Below are positions 1 through 8,878 of a stretch of 33,293 bases of DNA, piece by piece (within the stretch, counting starts at the first letter, position 1; each line of letters starts with the position of its first letter). The DNA is from Mesorhizobium sp. (GTDB lineage Bacteria; Pseudomonadota; Alphaproteobacteria; Rhizobiales; Rhizobiaceae). The DNA is taken from positions 1 to 33,293 of the forward strand of contig NZ_SUEO01000038.1 of assembly GCF_004962925.1 (NCBI RefSeq), read 5' to 3'. Position numbers and translations under genes: made by a program. Below the pieces are notes generated by a model. That model saw only the letters and a program-made list of their open reading frames with translations. It was not told where the DNA came from and did not search any database.

Positions 1-280
1 GATCGGGGTCGCGCGGCGGCCATGTCCGCCCAAGTGCGGAAAACTGGCCCCCAAGCGTTTTTTGCGCCGCCGCCGCTATGGCTTGCCGTTGTGCCGGCGT
101 CGCAGCCAGCGCAGCATCGCGCCACCCAAGCAGCACCGGGTGCAACGGGCGCGAAGCATAACGCTCCCAGCCATCGTCGCGGCGGCGCGAAGCGATCCTT
201 CGACGCTGCTCGCCCAGCCGGTGCAACACCTCGGCCGGCTGCATACTGCGCAACCGGTTGATGTACCAGCCGATTCTCAT
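1..280 (-). CDS. Heparinase II/III family protein, N-terminal part only
   Basis: This reading frame starts at an ATG at 280 on the minus strand and runs off the left edge with no stop, so only about 93 residues are visible. The start follows a GGAG about seven bases upstream. The N-terminus reads MRIGWYINRLRSMQPAEVLH and continues with an Arg-rich stretch, which I recognise as the usual beginning of heparinase II/III-type polysaccharide lyases of rhizobial polysaccharide loci. A Gly-Gly-Gln-Phe then Leu-Gly-x-x-Trp-Pro segment near residues 77-87 also fits. Such enzymes cleave uronic-acid-containing polymers by beta-elimination. It is divergent from the GH5 gene at 398 with about 117 bp between them. 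The catalytic domain is outside the window, so activity cannot be judged. Confidence 0.6.
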   Translation of the reverse strand, partial: MRIGWYINRLRSMQPAEVLHRLGEQRRRIASRRRDDGWERYASRPLHPVLLGWRDAALAATPAQRQAIAAAAQKTLGGQFSALGRTWPPRDPD

Positions 281-397
281 ACGCGCTCCGCCCAGGTTTC
301 GATTCTTATATACCATGCTGTCGAAAAGCCGCGCGACGGCAATCCTCCTTTTCCGATCCTGCGGTTAATATCTCCGACCATGATGCGGAGAGTGGCG

Positions 398-1639
398 ATG
401 AGAAGGATTGCGTGTATTGCAGCGTGGGTGCTCGGGATGGCGATGGCAGCCAACGCTGCACCGATCCCGCTCCAGCGCGGCGTTGGCGTGCATGGATGGC
501 TCAACTGGTCGCCGATGGAGGATGATGGATCTTACCGTTGGCCCCCCTACCGCAGCGAGAAAGAGTGGCGCGCCGGAGATAGGCCGCTCACCAACTGGCC
601 TGACGGCGAGGCGTTTGCGAGCATTCGATCGATGGGCTTCGACTTCGTCCGGCTGAGTGTCGACCCCGGCCCTCTGCTTGCCAGCGAGGGCGCCAAACGG
701 CAACAAGCGCTGGACATACTTGCCGCGGCGGTCGAGCGGGTCACGTCGGCCGGCCTCAAGGTGGTTTTCGACCTGCACGGCGTCACCCAGGTTCCGGCCT
801 ACAGCATGGAGATGATCTATGACGGAGCCGACAGCGGGGGGGTTGCCAGCTACCGCGAAATGGTCGTGTCGGTCGCCACCATGCTGGTCAAGATCGGCAC
901 CGACAAGGTAGCCCTCGAGCCATATAACGAGCCGGCATACTACCCCTGCGATTCGAGCGGGAGCGATGACTGGCAGCGGATCATGGCAGGCACGGTCCGC
1001 GATATTCGCTCAGTCAGCAGCGAGCTCACCATCGTTGCAACGGGCGCCTGTGGCGACAGCATTGCCGGACTGGTCAATCTCACCCCGGGCTTTGACGACC
1101 CGAACCTCTACTACAGCTTCCATATGTATGAGCCGCACAGTTTCACGCATCAGCGGTCCGACGGGATAGACGCCTTCGCCTCGGGCCTCCCGTGGCCGGC
1201 CGACAGCAGCACGCCCGAAGTGGTGACCGAAACCCTTAAGGCGCAGATGGACGCCGCCGGCTTGAGCCCGGTCGAGCAGGTGATGAACATGGTCGCGGCG
1301 CGTGAAGCAATCGCCCGATATTTCGAGCAGAATTGGGGCCCAAGCCAACTCGAGGCGAGCTTCCGCCAGGCGGTCGACTGGGCCGAGGCCCATGGCGTCC
1401 CAAGCCGACGGCTCTTCATGGGCGAGTTCGGCGTCATCCTCATGTCCGCGGACGGCCGCATGGGCGCGTTCGACGCTGACCGTCTGCGCTACCTCAAGGC
1501 GGTGCGCGAGCAGGCGGAACGCTTTGCGATCCCATGGTCTGTCTGGGAATTCTCCAATCCCTATGGAATGACCGTCATCCGGCAGGAAGGGCCTGCGGTC
1601 CCAGACTCGAAGATGTTGCGAGCACTGGGCCTGCCATAG
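398..1639 (+). CDS. Secreted glycoside hydrolase family 5 (endoglucanase-like)
   Basis: The product is about 413 residues and should hydrolyse beta-linked glycans outside the cytoplasm. The N-terminus MRRIACIAAWVLGMAMAANA is a typical Sec signal peptide with an Ala-x-Ala cleavage site. The GH5 acid/base is visible in the Tyr-Asn-Glu-Pro motif (Glu178) and the nucleophile in Met-Gly-Glu-Phe-Gly (Glu343); a Phe-Asp-Leu-His-Gly strand precedes them. I place the start at 398 because GGAG lies seven bases upstream. An in-frame ATG at 380 is possible, and the frame stays open back to 62, but that extension would bury the signal peptide. In a polysaccharide locus this enzyme is likely to trim or release the polymer, or clear misplaced polymer from the periplasm. 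The substrate cannot be read from the sequence. Confidence 0.85.
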   Translation: MRRIACIAAWVLGMAMAANAAPIPLQRGVGVHGWLNWSPMEDDGSYRWPPYRSEKEWRAGDRPLTNWPDGEAFASIRSMGFDFVRLSVDPGPLLASEGAKRQQALDILAAAVERVTSAGLKVVFDLHGVTQVPAYSMEMIYDGADSGGVASYREMVVSVATMLVKIGTDKVALEPYNEPAYYPCDSSGSDDWQRIMAGTVRDIRSVSSELTIVATGACGDSIAGLVNLTPGFDDPNLYYSFHMYEPHSFTHQRSDGIDAFASGLPWPADSSTPEVVTETLKAQMDAAGLSPVEQVMNMVAAREAIARYFEQNWGPSQLEASFRQAVDWAEAHGVPSRRLFMGEFGVILMSADGRMGAFDADRLRYLKAVREQAERFAIPWSVWEFSNPYGMTVIRQEGPAVPDSKMLRALGLP

Positions 1640-1922
1640 CTGCGGTTACCCTCTTCGCGGTGAACCAGCCGGGCGGCAACGCCAATCCTCTCCCTGCCAC
1701 ATTGGATCGGGATCGGCCTGGCTTCGTTAAACCGTCTTGCCGCCTCCGACCGCAACCGTCGGTGGCACTTCATCAGGACCGGCAGAGCCTCATCGAACCG
1801 ATCAGACCCAGCTTTTCAACCCTTGCGGGCTTTTTCCTCGCGATCCGGTTTGTCAGCAACCAAGTGTTTAATACATTCGTCGTAAATAGCGCCGCAAATA
1901 CGCGCTCGCCCGAGGGAAGAAA
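1640..1922. other. Noncoding gap between GH5 and asnB
   Basis: These 283 bases hold no convincing gene on either strand; short frames here lack family features and ribosome sites. The right half, from about 1850, is AT-rich (AAGTGTTTAATACATTCG around 1861-1878) and is the likely site of the asnB promoter. I see no strong terminator hairpin after the GH5 gene. Confidence 0.4.
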
Positions 1923-3812
1923 ATGTGTGGAATTGGCGGCTGGATCGGGCCGAGGGTTGAGAATCCACAAGATCGGGCCGCCAGAATGTCCAACGCATTG
2001 CGGCATCGTGGTCCCGATGCCGAAGGTACCGAGTTCTTGGACTTGAACACCGGCGAGAACCAATTGGCATTGGTGCATCGCCGCCTGGCGATTATTGACC
2101 TAAATGCCGATTCAAATCAGCCGATGCATATCGATGACGGCCGGCTCAGAATTATTTTCAACGGCGAAATATACAACTATATCGAGTTGCGCCAGGAACT
2201 GATCGGCCTCGGTCATCATTTTCGAACGCGCTCCGATACTGAGGTGCTGCTCAGAGCTTATGATCAGTGGCACTTGTCCATGTTTGACCGATTGAGCGGC
2301 ATGTTCGCCTTTGCGCTCTGGGATACTCAGAGGGAGGAATTGATCCTCGGCCGGGATCCATTCGGCAAAAAGCCCCTTTACCTCATGCAAAGCGGAAAAT
2401 TGCTGTCGTTTGCCTCAGAGATCAATGCGTTGTTGTCGTCGCAGCCAGATGCGCAGCAGCTCGATTTGGACGCCGTGCACGAGTATCTGCGCTGGCGTTA
2501 TGTGCCTGGACCCCGCACGCTTTTCAAACAAATCCGCAAACTCAACCCCGGAAGCTATGCTGTTTGCTCGCAAGGGACAGTGACGGAAACGCGCTATTAT
2601 ACGCCTCAAGATCAAACCGATCTGACCGAGGATATCGACGAAGAAACCGCCAAGCGACGATTTCTGGCACTGCTCGACTATTCCGTCGAGATCAGAATGC
2701 GCAGCGATGCGCCCTTTGGCGCCTTTCTCTCCGGAGGGCTCGACTCGTCGGCAATCGTCGCCCTGATGACCAAGCACAGCGACAAGCCCATTCGTACATT
2801 TTCGGTCGGTTTCAGGGAATCGGCTTATAGTGAACTCCCATTCGCCCGAAGCGTCGCCGATCATTTCAAGACTGATCATCGCGAGTTGGTCATCGAAGCG
2901 GACGACCTGATTGACCATCTGCCCAAGTTGATTCGCCACCTGGGGGCGCCTGTTTCACAAAGTTCGGACATTCCAATTTACCTGATGTCGGAGCGAGCCT
3001 CGCAGGACGTCAAGATGGTGCTCACAGGCGAAGGGGCCGACGAGATTCTCGGCGGGTATCCAAAACACCGTGCAGAGTCGCTGGCTGGAATCTACCGGTC
3101 GCTCGTTCCAGCCTTGCTCCACAACAACCTCCTCGCGCCTTTGATACGCGCCATGCCTGGCGCAACGGCCAAGTTCGATACATTTGCCCGAAGCGCGGGC
3201 GAAAGGGACTTTGCCACCCGGATGATCTCCTGGTTTGGAGCCATGACAGCGCGCGAACACGGTCGCCTCATCGGTGCGCCGGTCAATTGCCGCAACGTGC
3301 GTAACGACTTCCCGTTCTCATCGAGCGCGACGGCGTCCCATCTTCGCCGCGTGCTGTTTTTCGATCAGACATCGTGGTTGCCTGACAATCTGTTGGAACG
3401 AGGCGACCGGATGATGATGGCCGGTTCAATCGAAGGAAGAATGCCATTCCTCGATCGCGATCTGGCTGCGTTCGCCAGCACATTGCCCGATCGCTACAAG
3501 GTGGGTCGGCGGCAGGGCAAGATGATCTTGCGCAACAGTATGGCCAACATACTTCCCGAGAAAATTCTCAACCGCCGCAAAATCGGGTTCAAGGTGCCCG
3601 TTGCCGAATGGTTTCGCGGGTCGATGAAGAACTACGTGCACGACCATCTTTGCTCCTCTCATTCCGTTATTCGCAGCTATTTGAGCGCGAAATACCTTGA
3701 TCGAATTGTCTCGGAGCACACGAAAGGGGTGGCAGACCACGAAAAGCTGATATGGGCGCTGTTGAACTTGGAGATATTCCACCGCGAGTTCGCGCTTGGA
3801 GCGCCGCAGTGA
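1923..3812 (+). CDS. asnB: Asparagine synthase (glutamine-hydrolysing), AsnB type
   Basis: The product is 629 residues with the full AsnB layout. The N-terminal Ntn glutaminase domain begins with Cys2 as nucleophile (MCGIGGW) and carries His-Arg-Gly-Pro-Asp, Asn-Gly-Glu-Ile-Tyr-Asn and Arg-Ser-Asp-Thr-Glu ammonia-site motifs. The synthetase domain has the ATP pyrophosphatase loop SGGLDSS at residues 270-276. The family transfers glutamine-derived ammonia to an ATP-activated carboxylate. In polysaccharide loci such proteins often amidate uronic acids rather than aspartate, and the nearby UDP-ManNAcA genes make that plausible, but this is inference. The start has GGGAAGA just upstream. The DNA is visibly richer in A and T than its neighbours, which could mean separate acquisition. 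Confidence 0.88.
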   Translation: MCGIGGWIGPRVENPQDRAARMSNALRHRGPDAEGTEFLDLNTGENQLALVHRRLAIIDLNADSNQPMHIDDGRLRIIFNGEIYNYIELRQELIGLGHHFRTRSDTEVLLRAYDQWHLSMFDRLSGMFAFALWDTQREELILGRDPFGKKPLYLMQSGKLLSFASEINALLSSQPDAQQLDLDAVHEYLRWRYVPGPRTLFKQIRKLNPGSYAVCSQGTVTETRYYTPQDQTDLTEDIDEETAKRRFLALLDYSVEIRMRSDAPFGAFLSGGLDSSAIVALMTKHSDKPIRTFSVGFRESAYSELPFARSVADHFKTDHRELVIEADDLIDHLPKLIRHLGAPVSQSSDIPIYLMSERASQDVKMVLTGEGADEILGGYPKHRAESLAGIYRSLVPALLHNNLLAPLIRAMPGATAKFDTFARSAGERDFATRMISWFGAMTAREHGRLIGAPVNCRNVRNDFPFSSSATASHLRRVLFFDQTSWLPDNLLERGDRMMMAGSIEGRMPFLDRDLAAFASTLPDRYKVGRRQGKMILRNSMANILPEKILNRRKIGFKVPVAEWFRGSMKNYVHDHLCSSHSVIRSYLSAKYLDRIVSEHTKGVADHEKLIWALLNLEIFHREFALGAPQ

Positions 3813-3924
3813 CGCCAATGGGATCGATGTCGCGATCGGCCCGCGTCTGCGCGTGAAGGCTCACCCGCCGCACTCAAACGACGGCGCGCACAGATAAGCG
3901 TCGGCATTATTACACACGACAGCG

Positions 3925-5043
3925 TCAGCGCTTGACCGATTGAGCCTTTAACGCGACCGACCTCCAGACGTCGCAGATCGCGCCGACAAACGGGGCGAGC
4001 TCGAGCCGTTCCCGATGCACCGCCATTGCGGCAGCACCAAGCCTGGTCCTCAATGCCGGATTCTCGACCAGTCGTGTCAGCGCCTCGGTCAACGCCGCAA
4101 CGTCGCCGGGCGGCACCAGCAACCCGGATTGCTCGTTGGTGATGATGTCCTCCACGGCGCCGACAGGTGTCGTCACGACCGCGAGACCTGCGGCCATGCC
4201 TTCGATGACCGAGACCGGCAGGTTTTCGGCAAACGAGGGCAGCACCAGAATGTCCGCCGAAGCGATCAGCGATGCGACCTCGTCGGGCCCGACCCAACCA
4301 GGAAGCGCAACGCGCTCGGCAAGGCCCAGTTCGGCCGTTCTCATCCGTGCCGCCTCGACATCGCCATCGCCGGCGATCGTGGCGCGCCAACCCTCGATCG
4401 GTTTCATGCGGTGCAGCGCATCGATCAATTGCGGGACTCCCTTGCGGTCGCCGATGCGGCCAAGAAACAAGATATGCACATGGTCGCCGCCGCCGACATG
4501 CGCCAAGGTGGGAACCGCGGTGGCGTTGGGAACGATGACGATATTGCCGGCCGCCCCCGGTGCTCGGCTCGCGACGAAGTCGCGCCAAAGCCCGCCCAAG
4601 ACGATCACCCGACCGGCACGCTCGAACAGAGCTTCGATGCGGCGGCTCATGAAGCCACGATCGTCTTTCCAGAACGTCTCATACTGCGCCCCGTGCAAAT
4701 GCAGGACATAGGGTATCGACAAAAGCCGCGCGCAGGCGGCGATCACCATCTTGCGATAGGTGCTGCCGGAGACCGATAAATTGATGTGAATGACATCGGC
4801 ACGCTTGGCCAAACGCGCCGCAAGCATCCGCAAGCAAAAGTCAAACATGTAGAAGATCGAAAGCCCGACATGCCCCGGGCCGCGGCTGGCAAGGAAGCGT
4901 ACATCGATGTCGGCGATTTTTTGCCGTTCGAACTCCTGCTTCAGCGCCCCCATGATGCGGTCGATGCCTCCCTGCCCCGAAACGCCCGAGGGCGTCGCGA
5001 CAAGGACGTGCACTTTTCGATTGTGAACCAGACGCTGCAACAT
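3925..5043 (-). CDS. GT4-family glycosyltransferase
   Basis: The product is about 372 residues with the GT-B fold pattern of family 4 retaining glycosyltransferases. The N-terminal half has a glycine-rich Pro-Ser-Gly-Val-Ser-Gly-Gln-Gly-Gly loop. The C-terminal half has the donor-binding E-x7-E element FAENLPVSVIEGMAAG, preceded by Gly-Arg-x-Gly-Asp-Arg-Lys-Gly. It would add one sugar to a lipid-linked repeat unit at the cytoplasmic face of the inner membrane. The start is uncertain: the ATG at 5043 is used here, but a TTG at 5079 is also in frame and neither has a strong ribosome site. The gene converges on asnB and diverges from the flippase gene at 5197, so it is probably transcribed alone. 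Donor and acceptor sugars are unknown. Confidence 0.85.
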   Translation of the reverse strand: MLQRLVHNRKVHVLVATPSGVSGQGGIDRIMGALKQEFERQKIADIDVRFLASRGPGHVGLSIFYMFDFCLRMLAARLAKRADVIHINLSVSGSTYRKMVIAACARLLSIPYVLHLHGAQYETFWKDDRGFMSRRIEALFERAGRVIVLGGLWRDFVASRAPGAAGNIVIVPNATAVPTLAHVGGGDHVHILFLGRIGDRKGVPQLIDALHRMKPIEGWRATIAGDGDVEAARMRTAELGLAERVALPGWVGPDEVASLIASADILVLPSFAENLPVSVIEGMAAGLAVVTTPVGAVEDIITNEQSGLLVPPGDVAALTEALTRLVENPALRTRLGAAAMAVHRERLELAPFVGAICDVWRSVALKAQSVKR

Positions 5044-5196
5044 GACTCGATTTTCGGAACGACAAAACAAGGGTTTCAAATGAGGTTTACAACGAATCCG
5101 TTAGTTCAAACTGAATCTGTTCACCCTTTGCCGTCATCGCGCTGGATTTTCCGCCTGTCGACGGTTAATCGAAGGTGAATTTCCGGGGAAAACCCT

Positions 5197-6636
5197 TTGC
5201 TGCTCCGCTCCACGCTCATCTATGCCCCGGCGATCCTGCTGACACGGATCTCCGCGCTGCTCCTGCTGGTCATCGTGACGCGGTTGATCGACCAGACCGA
5301 GTATGGCCTGCTGACCCTGGTGGTGACCGTCGGCGAAATGACCGACGTTGCCGTTACCAACTGGCTGCGCATAGCGTTACTCAGGCTTGGCGGCAAAGGC
5401 GACATCAGCCGCGGCAGCCTGATGCTGGCCGGACGGGTGTTGCTTGCCAGCACGGCACTGGCGCTGATTATATCCGTGGTCGCCTCGGCAGTGGTCGTGC
5501 CGGAGCGCTGGGTCGAGTTTGCGATCGCCGTCTGCAGCTACCTGATCGCCGGTTCCATCGGCCGCTTCGCGTTGACCGTGCTGCAGATGCAGCAACGTCA
5601 TTCCGTCTATTCGATGCTCGAGTTCCTGCGCGCCGTGCTGCAACTCGCGCTGCCGATAGGCGCCGTCATCCTGTTTCAGGATTCCTTTCTGACGGTATCG
5701 CTCGGCTCGAGCCTCGGCGTTTTAATTGCCGGCATCGTGGCGGGCATTATGGCATCGCGACGTGTCGTTGCCGGTCCGCCACGCTTCACCCAAAAGGAGT
5801 TCTTCGTCCTCGGTGTGCCCTTGGTCATCATGGCGCTGGTTGGCTTCGGCCTGCACAGCGCAGAGCGCGTGTTCCTCAAGATTTATTACGATGCCGGCGC
5901 AGTGGCGATCTTCGCCGCAGCCTATGCATTGGCCCGCCAGCCGATCGACATGGTCGCCAACTCCATCAACATGGGCGCCTTTCCCGAGGTAGTCAGCCGG
6001 TTCGACGACGACGGGCCTGCGGCATCGGGCCGGCTGCTGTCGCAATTGATGGCGTTGATGACCCGCCTTTGCCTGCCTGTTGCAGCGATGCTGGTCGCAC
6101 TCAGCAGCGACATCACGCAGCTCCTGCTGCCCTCGCAATATCACGGTCGCTTCGGCCTGCTCTTTCCGATCATCGCCTTCAGCGTGCTGTGTGCCAACCT
6201 CGCGAGCTTCGTCTATGGCACCGTGGTGCACGCGCACAAGCGGCCGTGGCTGCTGATCATCGCCAATTCCTTCGGCTCGGTGGCGACAATCGCACTGTCT
6301 GTGCTGTTGATCCCACCGATGGCGGAGGTCGGTGCTGCTTTGGCGCTGGCGGGCGGATCGCTGGTCGGCCTCGTTGCCTGCATCATCATCAGCGAACGGC
6401 TCACGCCGGTGCCGGTGCCATGGCGCGACATCGGCATTTCGATCGTCATCTCGCTCAGCACGGGGCTGGCCGCCAGCCTTGCCAGCGCTTTACTCGGCGA
6501 TGCGCCGGCCATCTTCTCGCTCGCCGCGGGCGGCACCGCTGGCGCAGTGATTTTCTTCGGGCTGACGTGGCTGTTTTATCCCGCCGCCGCGATGCAATTC
6601 GCAGCTAAGTTGCGGGCGCGGCTACGGCTCGCATAA
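5197..6636 (+). CDS. Wzx-like polysaccharide flippase (MOP superfamily)
   Basis: The product is 479 residues, almost wholly hydrophobic, with about 12-14 predicted membrane segments, as expected for oligosaccharide flippases. The N-terminus (Leu-Ile-Tyr-Ala-Pro-Ala-Ile-Leu-Leu-Thr-Arg) followed by Glu-Tyr-Gly-Leu-Leu-Thr-Leu matches the start of these proteins. It should move undecaprenyl-linked repeat units to the periplasmic face. Translation appears to start at a TTG at 5197, with GGGGAA about seven bases upstream and no better ATG nearby. A second long open frame covers nearly the same bases (5175-6608) but encodes an Arg/Ala/His-rich sequence without membrane segments and is a GC-driven shadow. 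Confidence 0.85.
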   Translation: MLLRSTLIYAPAILLTRISALLLLVIVTRLIDQTEYGLLTLVVTVGEMTDVAVTNWLRIALLRLGGKGDISRGSLMLAGRVLLASTALALIISVVASAVVVPERWVEFAIAVCSYLIAGSIGRFALTVLQMQQRHSVYSMLEFLRAVLQLALPIGAVILFQDSFLTVSLGSSLGVLIAGIVAGIMASRRVVAGPPRFTQKEFFVLGVPLVIMALVGFGLHSAERVFLKIYYDAGAVAIFAAAYALARQPIDMVANSINMGAFPEVVSRFDDDGPAASGRLLSQLMALMTRLCLPVAAMLVALSSDITQLLLPSQYHGRFGLLFPIIAFSVLCANLASFVYGTVVHAHKRPWLLIIANSFGSVATIALSVLLIPPMAEVGAALALAGGSLVGLVACIIISERLTPVPVPWRDIGISIVISLSTGLAASLASALLGDAPAIFSLAAGGTAGAVIFFGLTWLFYPAAAMQFAAKLRARLRLA

Positions 6637-6740
6637 ACCTGCGACGGCGCGCGTCGTATCGTAGTCCTGGAAAAGCGGTTCCGATTTCGGGTCGGTGCTG
6701 TAGCCCAGGGCCGGTGCCATATTTTTTTGGTAACCGGTGC

Positions 6741-7544
6741 TTATAGATCGACCTTTCGGCGCCCTCGACGGTCCCAGAACTCCCGGCACAGCAGCCCCAC
6801 GTAGGCAGTGTTGGTATCATAATAGCGGCGCCACAAGCGTCGCGGCTCCTGTGCCACGCGAAACAACCACTCGAGACCGGCCGCTTGAATCAGTTTTGGC
6901 GCCCGGGCGACCTTGCCGCCGTAGACGTCGAAACTGCCGCCCACGCCCATGACAAAACTCGGAGTGAGTTCGTCTCGATGGCGTTTGAGAAAGCGCTCCT
7001 TGCGCGGCGTCGGCATGGCCACCAACAGGCAGTCGGCACCCGAGGCGTTGATCGCCTCGACGATGCCGGCCTCGTCTTCCGGTTTGAAATAGCCATTGCG
7101 AATGCCGGCGACGACGAGGCTCGGATGATCCTTGGCAAGCCGCCTTCCAACCGCATCGAGAACGGATTGCTCGGCACCCAAGAGGAAGGGCCTGAAGCCG
7201 CGCTTCGCGCAGAGGCTCAACAGATTGATCATGATGTCGACGCCGGCTACCCGCTCCGGCAGCGCGACGCCGCAAAGACGCGCGCCCCAAAGCACGCCGA
7301 TGCCGTCGACGTTAATCACATCCGCCGTCGCAACATCCTCCCGCAACTCGGTATTGTTGCGCATGTTCACGAGCTTGGCGACATTCACGACCACATGGTG
7401 CAGCGGCCGCCGCAGGGTCATTGCCTCATCGGCGATGGCCAGCGTCTCGGCCATGGTCAGAGCATGGATCGGCGCGCCAAGGAACTCCCGGCGCCGTGAC
7501 GCCAACAGCCGATGCTGCGCCCATACCGGGTCGTGCGCGTTCAT
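6741..7544 (-). CDS. WecG/TagA/CpsF family glycosyltransferase (GT26)
   Basis: The product is 267 residues, the normal length for GT26. Family signatures are Asp-Gly-Ile-Gly-Val-Leu-Trp-Gly-Ala near residue 80, Val-Ala-Met-Pro-Thr-Pro-Arg-Lys-Glu-Arg, and the C-terminal GVGGSFDVYGGKVARAPKL followed by Gly-Leu-Glu-Trp-Leu-Phe-Arg. The best-known members transfer ManNAcA or ManNAc to a lipid-linked sugar. Its ATG overlaps the wecC stop as ATGA, with GAGGAGG five bases upstream, so translation is coupled. An in-frame extension to 7643 lies inside wecC and is rejected. Co-transcription with wecB and wecC makes UDP-ManNAcA the likely donor; this is inference from context. Confidence 0.88.
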   Translation of the reverse strand: MNAHDPVWAQHRLLASRRREFLGAPIHALTMAETLAIADEAMTLRRPLHHVVVNVAKLVNMRNNTELREDVATADVINVDGIGVLWGARLCGVALPERVAGVDIMINLLSLCAKRGFRPFLLGAEQSVLDAVGRRLAKDHPSLVVAGIRNGYFKPEDEAGIVEAINASGADCLLVAMPTPRKERFLKRHRDELTPSFVMGVGGSFDVYGGKVARAPKLIQAAGLEWLFRVAQEPRRLWRRYYDTNTAYVGLLCREFWDRRGRRKVDL

Positions 7545-8878
7545 GCGGCCTCCTCTGCACCTGCAGGAAGTGCCAGATGCTCGATCGCTGATTTCTTGCC
7601 TTCGATGCGGGCGTCGGGCTTGCGTGCCTTGCGCCAGGTCCACAGACCCCGCGTGTCGATGAGCTTCTTGTCCTTGAGCGCTTCGGGATCAACCAGATTG
7701 AACTGCCGATGGTCGACCAGCAGGACGACGATGTCGCACTGGTCGATGGCGGAAAGTGCATCGGTGAAGACGATGCCCTTGCCCTCGAGCTCATACGGCA
7801 GCCTATGTGTGTTGGGTTCGGCCGCAATGATCTTCAGATTGGGAATATCTGACAAAAGCTTCACCACCTCGACAGCCGGGCTCTCGCGCATATCGTCGAT
7901 GTTGGCTTTGAAGCTGAGGCCAAGACAAGCGATCGTCTGCTTGCGGGACGGGTCGAGCAAGGCTTCTATATCCCTGACCACCGACAAAGGACGCTCGGAA
8001 TTGATCCGGCGCGCCGAAGCCATCAGCCGCGTGCTGTTGGGCGCGGCATCGATGATAAAATACGGATCGACCGCAATGCAGTGGCCGCCAACGCCCGGAC
8101 TCGGCTGAAGGATGTTCACGCGGGGATGCCGGTTAGCGAGATCGATCACCTCCCAGACGTTGAGCGACAGATCCTGGCACACTGCCGCAAGCTCGTTGGC
8201 AAAGGCGATATTGACGTCGCGGAACGCGTTCTCGGTCAGCTTCACCAGTTCCGCGCTTTCGGCCTTGGTCGTGAACAGGTCGCCGGCAACAAAGGTTGAA
8301 TAGAGTGCCGCGGTCCGTTCCGACGATTTGCGCGACAGTCCGCCGATCGAGCGATCGTTGTTGATCAGCTCGGTAAGGACCTTTCCCGGCAACACGCGCT
8401 CGGGCGAATAGGCGACCAGAACATCGGCCTCTTCGCCATGCACGAGAGGAAATTTGAGATCGGGCCGCAACTCGGAAAGCAGTGCCGTCATGATGCGCGT
8501 CGTGCCGACCGGCGATGTCGATTCCAGCACCACAAGGTCTCCCCGCTTCAGCACGGAGGCGATGCTTCGTGCTGCCGCGAGCACGTAGCTCACATCCGGC
8601 TTGTGGTCCTCGGTCATCGGGGTCGGCACGGCGATGATAAAGGCGTCCGCCGGCTGCGGCGTACTGAAGGCCCTGAGCTTGCCGTTGGCCACGACCTTCT
8701 GGATCAAACCATCAAGGTCTGGCTCGACGATGTGGATTTCGCCGCGATTGACCTTCTCGACCACGGCTTCGTTGACGTCGACGCCAATGACGTCGAGCCC
8801 ACGACTGGCGAAGATGGCACAGGTCGGCAGGCCGATATAGCCCATGCCGATAACGGAAACGGTCTTGATCTCAGCCAT
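7541..8878 (-). CDS. wecC: UDP-N-acetyl-D-mannosamine dehydrogenase
   Basis: The product is about 445 residues of the nucleotide-sugar dehydrogenase family and should oxidise UDP-ManNAc to UDP-ManNAcA with two NAD+. The Rossmann loop Gly-Met-Gly-Tyr-Ile-Gly-Leu-Pro is at residues 11-18. The catalytic cysteine is Cys267 in GVGGHCIAVDPYF, the WecC-type signature rather than the UDP-glucose type. A Gly-Leu-Ser-Phe-Lys-Ala-Asn-x-Asp-Asp-Met-Arg-Glu-Ser-Pro motif lies in the C-terminal domain. The start at 8878 sits eight bases inside the end of wecB and gives the conserved beginning MAEIKTVSVIG. The longer frame to 8989 is an overlap artefact. The immediate partners wecB and a GT26 transferase support the ManNAcA assignment over UDP-glucuronate. 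Confidence 0.88.
   Translation of the reverse strand: MAEIKTVSVIGMGYIGLPTCAIFASRGLDVIGVDVNEAVVEKVNRGEIHIVEPDLDGLIQKVVANGKLRAFSTPQPADAFIIAVPTPMTEDHKPDVSYVLAAARSIASVLKRGDLVVLESTSPVGTTRIMTALLSELRPDLKFPLVHGEEADVLVAYSPERVLPGKVLTELINNDRSIGGLSRKSSERTAALYSTFVAGDLFTTKAESAELVKLTENAFRDVNIAFANELAAVCQDLSLNVWEVIDLANRHPRVNILQPSPGVGGHCIAVDPYFIIDAAPNSTRLMASARRINSERPLSVVRDIEALLDPSRKQTIACLGLSFKANIDDMRESPAVEVVKLLSDIPNLKIIAAEPNTHRLPYELEGKGIVFTDALSAIDQCDIVVLLVDHRQFNLVDPEALKDKKLIDTRGLWTWRKARKPDARIEGKKSAIEHLALPAGAEEAA

Noticed and set aside
62-397. N-terminal extension of the GH5 gene back to 62
   Set aside because: It would place about 110 Arg/Ala-rich residues before a clean signal peptide, and it overlaps the minus-strand lyase gene start.
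3677-4588. A 303-codon minus-strand frame over the end of asnB and the GT4 gene
   Set aside because: It crosses two genes with clear family motifs and has the low-complexity Arg-rich composition of an out-of-frame reading.
5175-6608. A 477-codon frame over the flippase gene
   Set aside because: The translation is Arg/Ala/His-rich with no membrane segments, while the neighbouring frame encodes a typical multi-span flippase with a ribosome site.
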